From: Leptothoe sp034932105 | GTDB lineage: Bacteria > Cyanobacteriota > Cyanobacteriia > Phormidesmidales > Phormidesmidaceae | Length of the DNA: 64,000 bases | Assembly (NCBI RefSeq): GCF_034932105.1 | Contig: NZ_JAYGIG010000007.1 | Span: forward strand, 28,474 to 92,473 | Reading direction: 5' to 3' | Shown: one piece after another, positions 17,329 to 26,214 of the stretch | How positions within the stretch are numbered: the stretch's first letter is position 1 | How the letters are laid out: every line of letters starts with the position of its first letter | Made by a program: the position numbers and the translations under genes | The notes under the pieces: generated by a model | What the model was told of the DNA's origin: nothing | Seen by the model: only the letters and a program-made list of their open reading frames with translations | Databases searched by the model: none

Positions 17329-18819
17329 CTAAGCTTCCACCGGTGTTTTTTCTAGCATTAGTTTGGACCGTTTGAACATTTCAGGAATGTCTACAGGATA
17401 TTGGCCAGTAAAACAGGCGGAGCAAAATGTGCTGGTGTCTTGCTGGGTGGCTGTCAACATCCCTTCCCAACTTAAGTAGGCTAGGGAATCTACTCCGATG
17501 TGGGCTTCAATTTCCTTCACCGATTTGGTAGCGGCAATCAGCTGGTCTTGACTGTCTGTATCAATGCCGTAAAAGCAGGGATGGGTAACCGGTGGCGATG
17601 AAATTCGCATATGGACTTCGGTGGCTCCGGCATCCCGGAGGGCTTTGACGATTTTGCCGCTGGTGGTGCCTCGCACAATGGAATCATCCACTAGCAAAAT
17701 TCGCTTACCTTGCAGCACATCCCGCAGGGGATTTAGTTTAATGCGAATGCCTGCTTCCCGCATTATTTGGGTGGGTTGAATAAAGGTGCGGCCCACGTAG
17801 CGGTTTTTGATCAGACCTTCTGCATAGGGAATGCCGGAGGTTTCGGCAAAGCCGATGGCGGCAGGAATGCCTGAGTCAGGGACGGGCATGATCAGGTCCA
17901 CATCCGCCGATGATTCTTGGGCCAAAATATTGCCCAAACGCTTGCGATAGCTATAGAGGCTTTCCCCGTGGTAGATGCTGTCAGGCCGGGCAAAGTACAC
18001 CATCTCAAAAATACAGAGGCGGCGTTCGGGCTGGGCCCACTGAACTGATTTAAGACCCGCTTCACTGATCCAGATCAGTTCACCGGGCTGAACGTCACGA
18101 ATATGGTGGGCATTGACAATGTCTAGGCCACAGGTTTCAGAGGCTACGGCATATTGACCGGGACCATTGTGGGGGTCATCGCCCCCAAAGTAGCCCAGGA
18201 CCAGGGGGCGGATGCCGTTGGGATCGCGGATGGCTAAGATGCCTTCTGGGGTGGCAATGGTGAGGCTAAAGGCTCCTTCACAGCGCTTACAGGCATCGAT
18301 AGCTGCAGCTATCCAGTCTTTGCCTTCATTTACGGCATCTGCCATAAATAGGGCAATGAGTTCGGTGTCGGTGGTGGTGAGCAGCGTATGGTTGCGTTTA
18401 AGCAGTTCTTCACGCAGCGTACTAGCATTGACCACATTGCCGTTGTGGGCCAGGGCCATGTCCCCAAGACGGGTGTTTACAATGGCTGGCTGGGCATTGG
18501 CAACACGGCTAGACCCTGTGGTGGAGTAGCGGTTATGGCCGATGGCCCACTGCCCAGGCAGACGCTGCAACACTTCTTCGTCAAAGACTTGGGACACCAG
18601 TCCCATGTCTTTGTGGACGTTAATGGAGCCATGGTCGAAGGTGGCAATGCCAGCGGATTCTTGGCCCCGGTGTTGTAAGGCGTAGAGGCCAAAGTAGCTC
18701 AGAGTGGCGACATCGTCGGTAGGGGAAAAGACAGCGAATACGCCACAGGCTTCTTCTGGCTTATCAGGGCGAACATCCACGGCAGAAGGGTGGGAAAAAG
18801 TCTTGGGGGGAAGAGGCAT
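17329..18819 (-). CDS. purF: Amidophosphoribosyltransferase PurF
   Basis: The first step of purine synthesis: PRPP plus glutamine to phosphoribosylamine. It has 496 residues from ATG at 18819. The catalytic Cys follows a short propeptide (PEEACGVFAVFS), the normal PurF processing site. The glutaminase domain has HNRYSTTGSS and AHNGNVVN, and the PRTase domain has the PRPP loop LLVDDSIVRGTTSGK. Three late Cys residues near the C-terminus and one in STFCSACFTGQYP resemble the Fe-S ligands of Bacillus-type PurF. The frame is open 10 codons further up to a TTG at 18849. It lies 187 bp downstream of purL on the same strand. Confidence 0.96.
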   Translation of the reverse strand: MPLPPKTFSHPSAVDVRPDKPEEACGVFAVFSPTDDVATLSYFGLYALQHRGQESAGIATFDHGSINVHKDMGLVSQVFDEEVLQRLPGQWAIGHNRYSTTGSSRVANAQPAIVNTRLGDMALAHNGNVVNASTLREELLKRNHTLLTTTDTELIALFMADAVNEGKDWIAAAIDACKRCEGAFSLTIATPEGILAIRDPNGIRPLVLGYFGGDDPHNGPGQYAVASETCGLDIVNAHHIRDVQPGELIWISEAGLKSVQWAQPERRLCIFEMVYFARPDSIYHGESLYSYRKRLGNILAQESSADVDLIMPVPDSGIPAAIGFAETSGIPYAEGLIKNRYVGRTFIQPTQIMREAGIRIKLNPLRDVLQGKRILLVDDSIVRGTTSGKIVKALRDAGATEVHMRISSPPVTHPCFYGIDTDSQDQLIAATKSVKEIEAHIGVDSLAYLSWEGMLTATQQDTSTFCSACFTGQYPVDIPEMFKRSKLMLEKTPVEA

Positions 18820-19006
18820 CGTGAGTCCACTTAGCGTTAATAACGGCAAAAAGAGGTGACTAAGGTCTATGGGCTTAAGACGCTAGCGGCTTGTGTAACT
18901 TGATAGGGGGCTGGGAAAAAGGGGCTTAATATTTTCTTAATCAGTATGATCCTAGCATCCTAAGCAGGATGCTAAGCCATTGCTCTATGAGATTAAGCAG
19001 AGTTGT

Positions 19007-21346
19007 TTAGGCAACTAGGGCTCTTTCTATAGCGTAGTGCCAACCATCGGCCATGGTGGCAATGTCTAAATTGATTAAGGTTTCATGGGGGGATAGTTGG
19101 AGGATGAGCTGACTCTCGGCTGTGTTGACGGTGCCGATTTGGCTCCATGGGAGCTTGAGCTGGTGACTGAGGTAGCTTTCCCAAGCGGTTTTGTGGGTGG
19201 GGGCTACGGTGACAATAATGCGAGCGCCCCCTTCACCGAAGAGTAGGGTGTCATAGCGTTGGTCTGTGGTATTGGGCACTGTGATGGTGGCTCCAAGGTT
19301 GCCGCCGATGGCGGACTCGGCTAGTGCGATCGCAACTCCACCCTCAGCACAGTCATGGGCCGCCGTAATCCAACCCTGACGAATCCCATAGCGACAAGCA
19401 GCCTGCACCGCTAGCTCCAGGTCAATGTTCACCTGGGGCGGCTTGCCTGCCACCTGACCATGGATCACCTTCAGATATTCCGATGCCCCCAGGGTCACCG
19501 TCCCGTCAGCCCCCTCCCCCAGGGGTGTCCCCAGCAGGTAAATCTGATCGCCGGGATTTTGCCAGCTTTGACCACAAATCTGATCCAGGTCGTCAATCAC
19601 ACCCACCATTCCCACCACAGGGGTGGGATAGATCGGCTGAGGGTTGCCCTCACTATCAACAGTTTCGTTATAGAGCGACACATTGCCACCGGTTACCGGC
19701 GTATCAAACCGCCGGCAGCCGTCAGCTAGCCCCCGACAAGCCTCTGCCAGCTGCCAGTAACCCACAGGCTTTTCAGGACTACCAAAATTCAAGTTATCCG
19801 TCACCGCAATCGGTTCTGCTCCGACGCAGCTCAGGTTGCGGGCGGCCTCTGCCACCGCCGCCAGTCCCCCCTCATAGGGATTGAGATACACGTAACGGGG
19901 ATTGCAGTCCGTGGTGGCCGCCACCCCAGAATTACTACTGCTACCGTCATCTCCTTCTAGGGGACGCAATCGTAAAATTGCCGCATCCGCCCCCCCCGGC
20001 AGCATCACCGTATTGTTTTGCACCTGGTGGTCATATTGGTGATAGACCCACTGTTTGGACGCAATGGTCGGTGTGCTTAGCAGGGCCAACATCACCTCAT
20101 TCCATGACTGCTGGTTAATCCCCGCCGTCGAACAATCCCCTAGGCTGCTCTCCTGCCAGGCCCAGGCCGTTTGCACATAGGCCGGGGGCTCTGCCAACAC
20201 CTCCCGCTCATACAGCGGTGTATTATCCGCCAAGGCCGCCGCTGGTACCTCCGCCGCCACTTCCCCCTGGAATAAAATCCGCACAACGGGCTCTTGGATC
20301 ACTTCCCCAGCTACCACGGCATGTAGGCCCCAGCGCTCAAAAATATCAATTAATTCCTGCTCGCGGCCCTTGTGCCCCACAAACAGCATGCGTTCCTGGG
20401 ACTCTGACAACAGATACTCATAGGGCACCATGCCCGTTTCCCGTACCGGTACCTTATCTAGGTCTAGTTCAATCCCCACCCCTCCATTCACAGCCATTTC
20501 AGAGGTGGAACAGGTGATACCTGCGGCCCCCATATCCTGAGCTGCCACCACTGCCCCGGTTTTAAACGCTTCTAGACAGGCCTCCACCAGGGATTTTTCT
20601 AAAAACGGATCCCCCACTTGGACCGCCGGGCGATCAGCCTCCGACTTATCGGTCAGTTCGGCACTGGCAAAGCTGGCTCCCCCCATGCCATCCCGCCCGG
20701 TGGTGGAGCCCACATAGAGCACCGGATTGCCAATGCCCGCCGCGCCAGACTTGACGATGTCTGTGGTTTCCATCAGGCCAATGGCCATGGCATTCACCAG
20801 GGGGTTGCCCGCATAGGCGGCATCAAAATAAATTTCCCCCCCTACGGTGGGCACCCCAAAACAGTTGCCATAGTGGGAAATCCCGGAGACGACACCTGAG
20901 AAAATTCGCCGCGTGTTGGGGTCATCCAGGGGGCCAAACCGCAATGCGTTCAATGCAGCAATGGGCCGTGCCCCCATGGTAAAGATGTCGCGCAGAATGC
21001 CCCCCACCCCGGTGGCAGCCCCTTGAAACGGTTCAACCGCCGACGGGTGATTGTGGGATTCAATCTTAAACACCAGCCGCTGGCCGTGGCCCACGTCGAC
21101 CACGCCAGCATTTTCCCCCGGCCCCACTAAAATGCGTGGTCCCTCGGTGGGAAACTGTTTGAGCAATGGTCGAGAATTCTTATAACAGCAATGTTCTGAC
21201 CACATCACCCCGAACATGCCTAGCTCAGCTCGGTTGGGATGACGCCCTAATCGCTGAACAATTTCAGCATATTCGCCTGGTTTTAGCCCCTCAGAAGAAA
21301 TTTCTTCCTCAGAACACGGAATTTGGGTGGATGCAGTCGTAGACAT
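19007..21346 (-). CDS. purL: FGAM synthase large subunit PurL
   Basis: Converts formylglycinamide ribonucleotide to the amidine using ATP and the ammonia delivered by PurQ. The 779 residues are the small, PurQS-dependent PurL type. It has the catalytic His/Lys region FKIESHNHPSAVEPFQGAATG, GGEIYFDAAYAGNPLVNAMAIG, GAAGITCSTSEMAVNGG, and the second AIRS-like half with AEGGVAIALAESAIGG. The start is set at ATG 21346; the frame is open from TTG 21376. purL-purF order on one strand is common in cyanobacteria, and neither purQ nor purS is in the window. Confidence 0.96.
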   Translation of the reverse strand: MSTTASTQIPCSEEEISSEGLKPGEYAEIVQRLGRHPNRAELGMFGVMWSEHCCYKNSRPLLKQFPTEGPRILVGPGENAGVVDVGHGQRLVFKIESHNHPSAVEPFQGAATGVGGILRDIFTMGARPIAALNALRFGPLDDPNTRRIFSGVVSGISHYGNCFGVPTVGGEIYFDAAYAGNPLVNAMAIGLMETTDIVKSGAAGIGNPVLYVGSTTGRDGMGGASFASAELTDKSEADRPAVQVGDPFLEKSLVEACLEAFKTGAVVAAQDMGAAGITCSTSEMAVNGGVGIELDLDKVPVRETGMVPYEYLLSESQERMLFVGHKGREQELIDIFERWGLHAVVAGEVIQEPVVRILFQGEVAAEVPAAALADNTPLYEREVLAEPPAYVQTAWAWQESSLGDCSTAGINQQSWNEVMLALLSTPTIASKQWVYHQYDHQVQNNTVMLPGGADAAILRLRPLEGDDGSSSNSGVAATTDCNPRYVYLNPYEGGLAAVAEAARNLSCVGAEPIAVTDNLNFGSPEKPVGYWQLAEACRGLADGCRRFDTPVTGGNVSLYNETVDSEGNPQPIYPTPVVGMVGVIDDLDQICGQSWQNPGDQIYLLGTPLGEGADGTVTLGASEYLKVIHGQVAGKPPQVNIDLELAVQAACRYGIRQGWITAAHDCAEGGVAIALAESAIGGNLGATITVPNTTDQRYDTLLFGEGGARIIVTVAPTHKTAWESYLSHQLKLPWSQIGTVNTAESQLILQLSPHETLINLDIATMADGWHYAIERALVA

Positions 21347-21416
21347 TAATAGGGATGAGTTGGCGGGGGTGGACAAGGCTTGATTTTAAACCCTCCCACT
21401 GCGCATCACTCATCTT

Positions 21417-21451
21417 GTAAAAAAAAACCGACAGAACTCCCGCGAGTTCTA
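21417..21451 (-). terminator. Terminator of the 21656-22288 gene
   Basis: Stem CCGATAGAACTC/GAGTTCTGTCGG (one G-T pair) read on the minus strand, followed by a run of about nine Ts. It separates this gene from purL downstream. Confidence 0.85.
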
Positions 21452-21554
21452 TCGGCTGGTTGTGTGTTCCCTGTAGATGACTCGGCTAGAGTTGAGTCAT
21501 CCTTAGTATGCTGAATTTACCCAGGGGGGATAGCGATCCAAATCATGGTTAACC

Positions 21555-21570
21555 TGTGATTCTGATCACA
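21555..21570. promoter_or_regulatory. CRP-type palindrome TGTGA-N6-TCACA
   Basis: TGTGATTCTGATCACA is an exact match to the CRP/SyCRP1 consensus. The right half TGATCACATTT is repeated immediately downstream. It lies 85 bp beyond the stop of the 21656 gene and about 210 bp upstream of purL, but the terminator at 21417-21451 stands between it and purL, so the target is unclear. Confidence 0.45.
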
Positions 21571-21655
21571 TTTGATCACATTTTGCTTGATGTGGATCAC
21601 TGCTGGCCGTTGGCCGTGAATGGTGACAAGTGGCTACAGGGGGGAACCCTGGCCC

Positions 21656-22288
21656 CTATCCCATGACTCCCAAGGTATTTTTCCAGGTGAGTTCTTTGCA
21701 GAGCACCTGTAATGCCCGTTGCTCATTGTCGTTGAATAGGTCAGAGGTCCCCAGCTCAGTCAGGACTTGCTGGGTCAGCTGGTTGGCAAAGGTGCCGCCG
21801 CCGTTCAGCAGATGTCCGTAGTATTTAAACTGAGGCCGGTGCTCAGAGTCCAGGTGGAAGTGATGACGGCTTTGGGTATCCATGGCATACACTGGCGTGT
21901 TGACAGGTACGACATGCCGGGGAATTCCATGGTGACCGTAGATGTGACTGCCCTGGTACTCTAAATTGCCCACCAGCACCACATTCAAAAGGGTTTTAGT
22001 TTCTTGAATGAGGTCGGGGGTAAACAGGGGGTCGGGGGCACTGGTGAGTTGGGGGCCGCTGTTTAAAAAGGCTGGGTTGAACAGCTGGGAGTTGTAGATG
22101 ATGCCCACGGCCCAATGTTGCTGATCGGTGTCGAGGGTGACAAACTGCCCAAAGCCGTAATCGTTGACGGCGGGCGGCGCAATTACATCCCGCTCCGTAT
22201 CCAACTGAATCACATAGTCGCAGTGGGAATTAGATTTCACCACCGTGCCTAGTTTGCAGCCTCGGTGACTTTGTTTAGGGGACACCAT
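21656..22288 (-). CDS. Conserved cyanobacterial protein, HAS-barrel-like
   Basis: A 210-residue soluble protein. The first ~60 residues (KLGTVVKSNSHCDYVIQLD then DYGFGQFVTLD) resemble the small beta-barrel that precedes HerA-type ATPases (HAS barrel), but no P-loop follows. The rest is a distinctive block: AVGIIYNSQLFNPAFLNSGP, LFTPDLIQETKTLLNVVLVG and GIPRHVVPVNTPVYAM. I recall this pattern from cyanobacterial genomes as a hypothetical protein, without a known role. It carries its own terminator and is 264 bp downstream of apcD on the same strand. Confidence 0.7.
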   Translation of the reverse strand: MVSPKQSHRGCKLGTVVKSNSHCDYVIQLDTERDVIAPPAVNDYGFGQFVTLDTDQQHWAVGIIYNSQLFNPAFLNSGPQLTSAPDPLFTPDLIQETKTLLNVVLVGNLEYQGSHIYGHHGIPRHVVPVNTPVYAMDTQSRHHFHLDSEHRPQFKYYGHLLNGGGTFANQLTQQVLTELGTSDLFNDNEQRALQVLCKELTWKNTLGVMG

Positions 22289-22401
22289 ACCTAACCTGGG
22301 TAAAGGGCGAATTGAGCAGACCTAAACCATGTTCCAGTTGAAACTGGTCAGTTCTCCCACGGTAAAATGACCGTTCTGGATGGGGTTTCGGTTTAAGGAT
22401 A

Positions 22402-22453
22402 AAAAATAGGGCAAAGGGAGTAAGATCAAATGTACTCCCTTTGCCCTATTTTT
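22402..22453. terminator. Strong bidirectional terminator after apcD
   Basis: Perfect 21-bp arms (22402-22422 and 22433-22453) with a 10-base loop. The outer part of the stem is A-rich on the left and T-rich on the right. It ends apcD on the minus strand. Confidence 0.92.
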
Positions 22454-22552
22454 AAACTAAATTCATCCTGGACTCAATGTCTTTAAGGTTTAGTTCTTAC
22501 TTGGTTATGGACCACTAGTTATTGACCATAGCCAGTGGGTAGGGACCTATGG

Positions 22553-23041
22553 CTAACTGGCCATGGCCTGAATGATGTAGTCGAAGTAGGGGGCTGCTTC
22601 CAACGCTTGGGACTCAGTCAATAGCGCCAGGGACGCATCTTTGAGACATTCAATGGCCGCCACCATGCCAGGTACAGGTACGTTAAGGGCGTTATACATT
22701 TCCCTTACGCCTTGAATGCCAATATCTTCAATGGGGTCCTGATTTCCAGCGATGATACCGTAGGTAATTAGCCGTAAATACCAGCCATAGTCCCTTAAGC
22801 AAAGGGCCCGTTCCTTTTGGCCAAAGGCATTGCCTCCGGGGGCAATGAAGTCTGGACGGCGACGCCACAGGGCTTTACTGGCCTGATCGACAATCTTTTT
22901 CTCATTTTCTGCCAGACTTTGGGCGATGCTCAGGCGCTGGGGGCCCGTCTGGAGATAATCTTGGATGCCTTTGAGCTCGCCGCTGGTAGGATAGCGCAGC
23001 TCATCATCGGCATTGAGGATTACTTGGCTAACGACAGACAT
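22553..23041 (-). CDS. apcD: Allophycocyanin alpha-B subunit ApcD
   Basis: A terminal emitter of the phycobilisome core that passes energy toward photosystem I (and, in some species, aids state transitions). The 162 residues have the phycobiliprotein globin fold. The phycocyanobilin-binding Cys is at about residue 81 in the context RALCLRDYGWYLRL, with the preceding RPDFIAPGGNAFG segment. The opening MSVVSQVILNADDELRYPTSGELKGIQ distinguishes ApcD from ApcA, ApcB and ApcF. It stands alone, as apcD usually does, and ends at a very strong terminator. Confidence 0.96.
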   Translation of the reverse strand: MSVVSQVILNADDELRYPTSGELKGIQDYLQTGPQRLSIAQSLAENEKKIVDQASKALWRRRPDFIAPGGNAFGQKERALCLRDYGWYLRLITYGIIAGNQDPIEDIGIQGVREMYNALNVPVPGMVAAIECLKDASLALLTESQALEAAPYFDYIIQAMAS

Positions 23042-23377
23042 AGCTTAGTGAATTCGGTGACTCGTAGTAACTTCAGTGTAACGACTCTAGGGCACCGAAG
23101 GAAAGAATATCTTGGCCCTACTTAGTCCTGACTTGGAGATTTTTATCTTCTGAATAATAACTGGTTATGGTTCTGGGTCTGAGAGCTATGTTAAGAGAGT
23201 TTACAAAGCTACTACCCTGCCTGCGCATGTTGATGGCTTTCAAATGCTGCGGACTTTTAAGATAACTGCGGATTTTAAAAACTACGGACTTGAAGCTGTT
23301 GTCCTAGAATTGAAGCCCACCGGTAGCACATACTACCTCGATCTCTTATCCAGGCGGTCCCCATCGCAGACTTCACC
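23042..23377. other. Divergent promoter region apcD / rlmD
   Basis: 336 bp between two divergent genes. I saw no operator or RNA motif that I can name and no credible small ORF. Confidence 0.5.
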
Positions 23378-24784
23378 ATGACTTCACTCGTAAATGCCCC
23401 CCATTGGCAGCAGGGACAGGTGATCGACCTGACCATTGATGACTTGAGTAGCAGTGGCGATGGGGTGGGGCGTTGGCAAGAACGGGTGGTGTTTGTGCCC
23501 AATGCCGTCCCTGGGGATAAATTGCAGGTCCGGCTGACGCGGGTTAAGCCCACCCATGGCTTTGGTCAATGGCTGACGATACTTGAGCCTTCCCCCCATC
23601 GGGTACGTCCAGCTTGCATCGTGGCGGATAAATGTGGGGGTTGTCAGTGGCAGCCGGTCTCCTATGCTCGTCAGCTACAGGCTAAGGAACATCAGGTGCA
23701 GTCGGCTCTGATGCGTTTGGGGGGCTTTGTATCGGTTCCCATGGCGCCTATTTTGGGGGCACCCCAGCCCTTGGCCTATCGCAATAAGGCCACCTATCCC
23801 CTGGCGCGGGGGGCTGAAGGGGGAGTGAAAGCGGGCTACTACCGGCAGGGGACTCACCAAATTGTGAATTTGAATCGTTGTCCTATTCAGCATGAGGCCC
23901 TAAACCCTTTACTGGTGGATGCTAAAGCGGTGATTCAGGCCCGGGCATGGAGCCTATATGACGAGAAAAAACACCAAGGACGTTTGCGGCACCTGGCCTT
24001 ACGTGTGGGTCACCATACGGGGCAGACATTGCTCACCCTGGTGACGACGGGCCCTTTGCCTGGGGTGGACGAACAGGCGGAGCAGTGGCTATCGGAGCAT
24101 CCCGATTTGGTGGGGGTGTGCCTTAATGTGAATGGGAAAAAGACGAATGCGGTGTTTGGGGATGAGACTCGTTGTCTGGCGGGGCAGCCCTACTTGGAAG
24201 AGACATTTTTGGGGTTGCGGTTACGGATTCAGCCCGCTACGTTCTTTCAGGTGAATACGGCCCAGGCGGAAGCGCTGGTGTCCGTCCTGTTGGAGCAGCT
24301 GAATCTGCAGGGGAATGAAACGGTAATTGATGCCTATTGTGGCATTGGCACCCTGTCGTTACCCTTGGCTCGCCATGCGGCCCGTTGCTTAGGGATTGAA
24401 TCCCAGGCGGAGGCGGTGGCTCAGGCGAGGCAAAATGCGGCGCTGAATGGTTTACAAAATACGGAATTTTTCGTGGGGGCAGTGGAGGATGTGTTGCTGG
24501 AAATTAGTCGGCAGCAGCCTGTGGATGTGGTGGTTTTGGACCCTCCTCGGAAGGGTTGCGATCGCACCGTCCTAGACGCCCTGCTAGAGATCAGCCCCGC
24601 CCGCATTGTCTACATGAGTTGCAACCCAGCCACCCTGGCCCGAGACTTGAAAGTGCTATGTGACCAGGCCTATGCCCTGACGATGGTCCAACCAGCGGAT
24701 TTCTTTCCCCAGACCGCCCATGTTGAATGTGTGGCGTTTTTGGAGCAGACTGGCATGGTCGGGGTCAAGGAGCCGCAACCCTAG
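23378..24784 (+). CDS. rlmD: RumA/RlmD-family 23S rRNA (uracil-5-)-methyltransferase
   Basis: SAM-dependent methylation of a uridine, typically U1939 (RlmD) or U747/U1939 (RlmCD), in 23S rRNA. It has 468 residues. An N-terminal TRAM domain (about 12-65) is followed by the 4Fe-4S cluster Cys set (CIVADKCGGCQW, with a fourth Cys at LNRCPIQH) and the methyltransferase core with DAYCGIGTLSLPLA. The catalytic Cys is in VYMSCNPATLARDL, preceded by VVLDPPRKGCD. The exact uridine cannot be told from sequence. lpxD starts 43 bp downstream on the same strand, so the two may form an operon. Confidence 0.9.
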   Translation: MTSLVNAPHWQQGQVIDLTIDDLSSSGDGVGRWQERVVFVPNAVPGDKLQVRLTRVKPTHGFGQWLTILEPSPHRVRPACIVADKCGGCQWQPVSYARQLQAKEHQVQSALMRLGGFVSVPMAPILGAPQPLAYRNKATYPLARGAEGGVKAGYYRQGTHQIVNLNRCPIQHEALNPLLVDAKAVIQARAWSLYDEKKHQGRLRHLALRVGHHTGQTLLTLVTTGPLPGVDEQAEQWLSEHPDLVGVCLNVNGKKTNAVFGDETRCLAGQPYLEETFLGLRLRIQPATFFQVNTAQAEALVSVLLEQLNLQGNETVIDAYCGIGTLSLPLARHAARCLGIESQAEAVAQARQNAALNGLQNTEFFVGAVEDVLLEISRQQPVDVVVLDPPRKGCDRTVLDALLEISPARIVYMSCNPATLARDLKVLCDQAYALTMVQPADFFPQTAHVECVAFLEQTGMVGVKEPQP

Positions 24785-24827
24785 ATGTTTTTTGATAGCC
24801 TGACCCTGGAAACCTAGGGAGACCCGT

Positions 24828-25913
24828 ATGAAGTTTAGCGACATCGTGGAGCAGCTCGGGATGGCTGAGACATCGAGCCTGGCATCTCAGCCAGACTTGG
24901 ATCCTGACATCGTTGGTGTGAGTGCTGTCCAGGACTCACTGCCCGACACCATTAGCTATGTGGAGGGTAAAAAGTTTGCTCACCACATCGAAACCACCGC
25001 CAATGCCGCTCTGATTTTGCCCGTTGATGGAGCACTGCAGGCCCAAGCCAGGGAGCGGGGTCTGGCCTGGGTGAGTATGCGGGAGCCCAGGCTAGGGTTT
25101 TCCCGTGCGATCGCACTTTTCTATCAACCATTTCACCTCGCCGTTGGCATCCATCCCACCGCCATCATTGACCCCACCGCCACCATCGGCGAGCATGTCG
25201 CCATTGGTCCCCACGTCGTCATCCAAGCCGGAGCCACCATTGGTAATAACGTCTGCATCCATCCCCAGGTGGTGGTCTATCCTGGGGCCCAAGTGGGGGC
25301 CCACACCACCCTCCACGCCAGCTGCGTCATTCACGAACGGGCCCAAGTGGGAGCCCACTGCGTGATTCACGCCGGAGCCGTGATTGGCTCCGAAGGATTT
25401 GGCTTTGTTCCCACCGCCCAAGGCTGGGAAAAAATGCACCAGTCGGGCATCGTCGTCCTAGAGGACCATGTGGAAGTGGGCTGCAATGCAGCGGTGGATC
25501 GCCCTGCTGTGGGAGAAACCCGCATTGGCCGCAACAGCAAACTGGACAACTTGGTCCATGTGGCCCACAACTGTCAGCTGGCCGACAACTGTGTCCTCGC
25601 CGCCCAGGTGGGCCTAGCCGGTGGAGTGGAGCTAGACTCTCTGGTAGTGCTAGGAGGCCAAGTGGGCGTGGCGAACAATGCCAAGATTGGCCGGGGGGCC
25701 CAGGCCGGTTCTAAAGCCGGTCTCCACAGCAATGTGCCCCCTGGGAGCGTCATGATGGGGAGCCCTGCTAGTCCCTATCGCACCTATCTAAAATCCTCAG
25801 CCATCTATAATCGACTGCCTGAGATGCACCGCACCCTCAAGCAGCTACAAAAACAAGTGGCTGACCTCGAACAGCAGCTGCTCCAGCTAGAACAGTCCAA
25901 CCATCAAGAATGA
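24828..25913 (+). CDS. lpxD: UDP-3-O-acylglucosamine N-acyltransferase LpxD
   Basis: The third step of lipid A synthesis: N-acylation of UDP-3-O-acyl-glucosamine from acyl-ACP. The 361 residues comprise an N-terminal uridine-binding domain (about 1-110), a left-handed beta-helix of hexapeptide repeats (about 115-300; IGEHVAIGPHVVI and following), and a C-terminal coiled coil (LKQLQKQVADLEQQLLQLEQ). The LpxD signature GSEGFGFVP with the catalytic His in LDNLVHVAHNC is present. Some cyanobacteria carry two lpxD genes, so this could be the second copy. Confidence 0.9.
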   Translation: MKFSDIVEQLGMAETSSLASQPDLDPDIVGVSAVQDSLPDTISYVEGKKFAHHIETTANAALILPVDGALQAQARERGLAWVSMREPRLGFSRAIALFYQPFHLAVGIHPTAIIDPTATIGEHVAIGPHVVIQAGATIGNNVCIHPQVVVYPGAQVGAHTTLHASCVIHERAQVGAHCVIHAGAVIGSEGFGFVPTAQGWEKMHQSGIVVLEDHVEVGCNAAVDRPAVGETRIGRNSKLDNLVHVAHNCQLADNCVLAAQVGLAGGVELDSLVVLGGQVGVANNAKIGRGAQAGSKAGLHSNVPPGSVMMGSPASPYRTYLKSSAIYNRLPEMHRTLKQLQKQVADLEQQLLQLEQSNHQE

Positions 25914-26214
25914 TCCCCTAGCTTGATTTCGTTTGCTCTACCGGGCTCAGGAAATGCTTAAATTAGTCTAAAGATTCAGTTTAGAATTGATGACAGGGTT
26001 TTCATCCTTATCCATCTCCAGGACTTTTCCCCAGCGGTGGTTTAGTCCCTGGGTTGAGTAGTCCCTTCAGTTTTTTTGTTGCTGAAGTCATAGACCATGC
26101 AAGTCAGGCTAGTAGTCTGCCGCGTTATTTTTTCGAAGTTCGAAGTTTTCAGTTTGGTGCGGTCCTAGCCATTCTCCCTAAGAAGCTCACTTTTCCATCA
26201 ACAAAGGTTGCCCT
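25914..26214. other. Leader region of the GH57 gene
   Basis: 301 bp that should hold the promoter of the GH57 gene. An open frame (26054-26293) overlaps the gene start but shows no protein-like features. Nothing else was identified. Confidence 0.5.

Noticed and set aside
18820..19006. Purine riboswitch or PurR box before purF
   Set aside because: I saw no purine-aptamer core and no clear PurR palindrome in this gap or ahead of purL.
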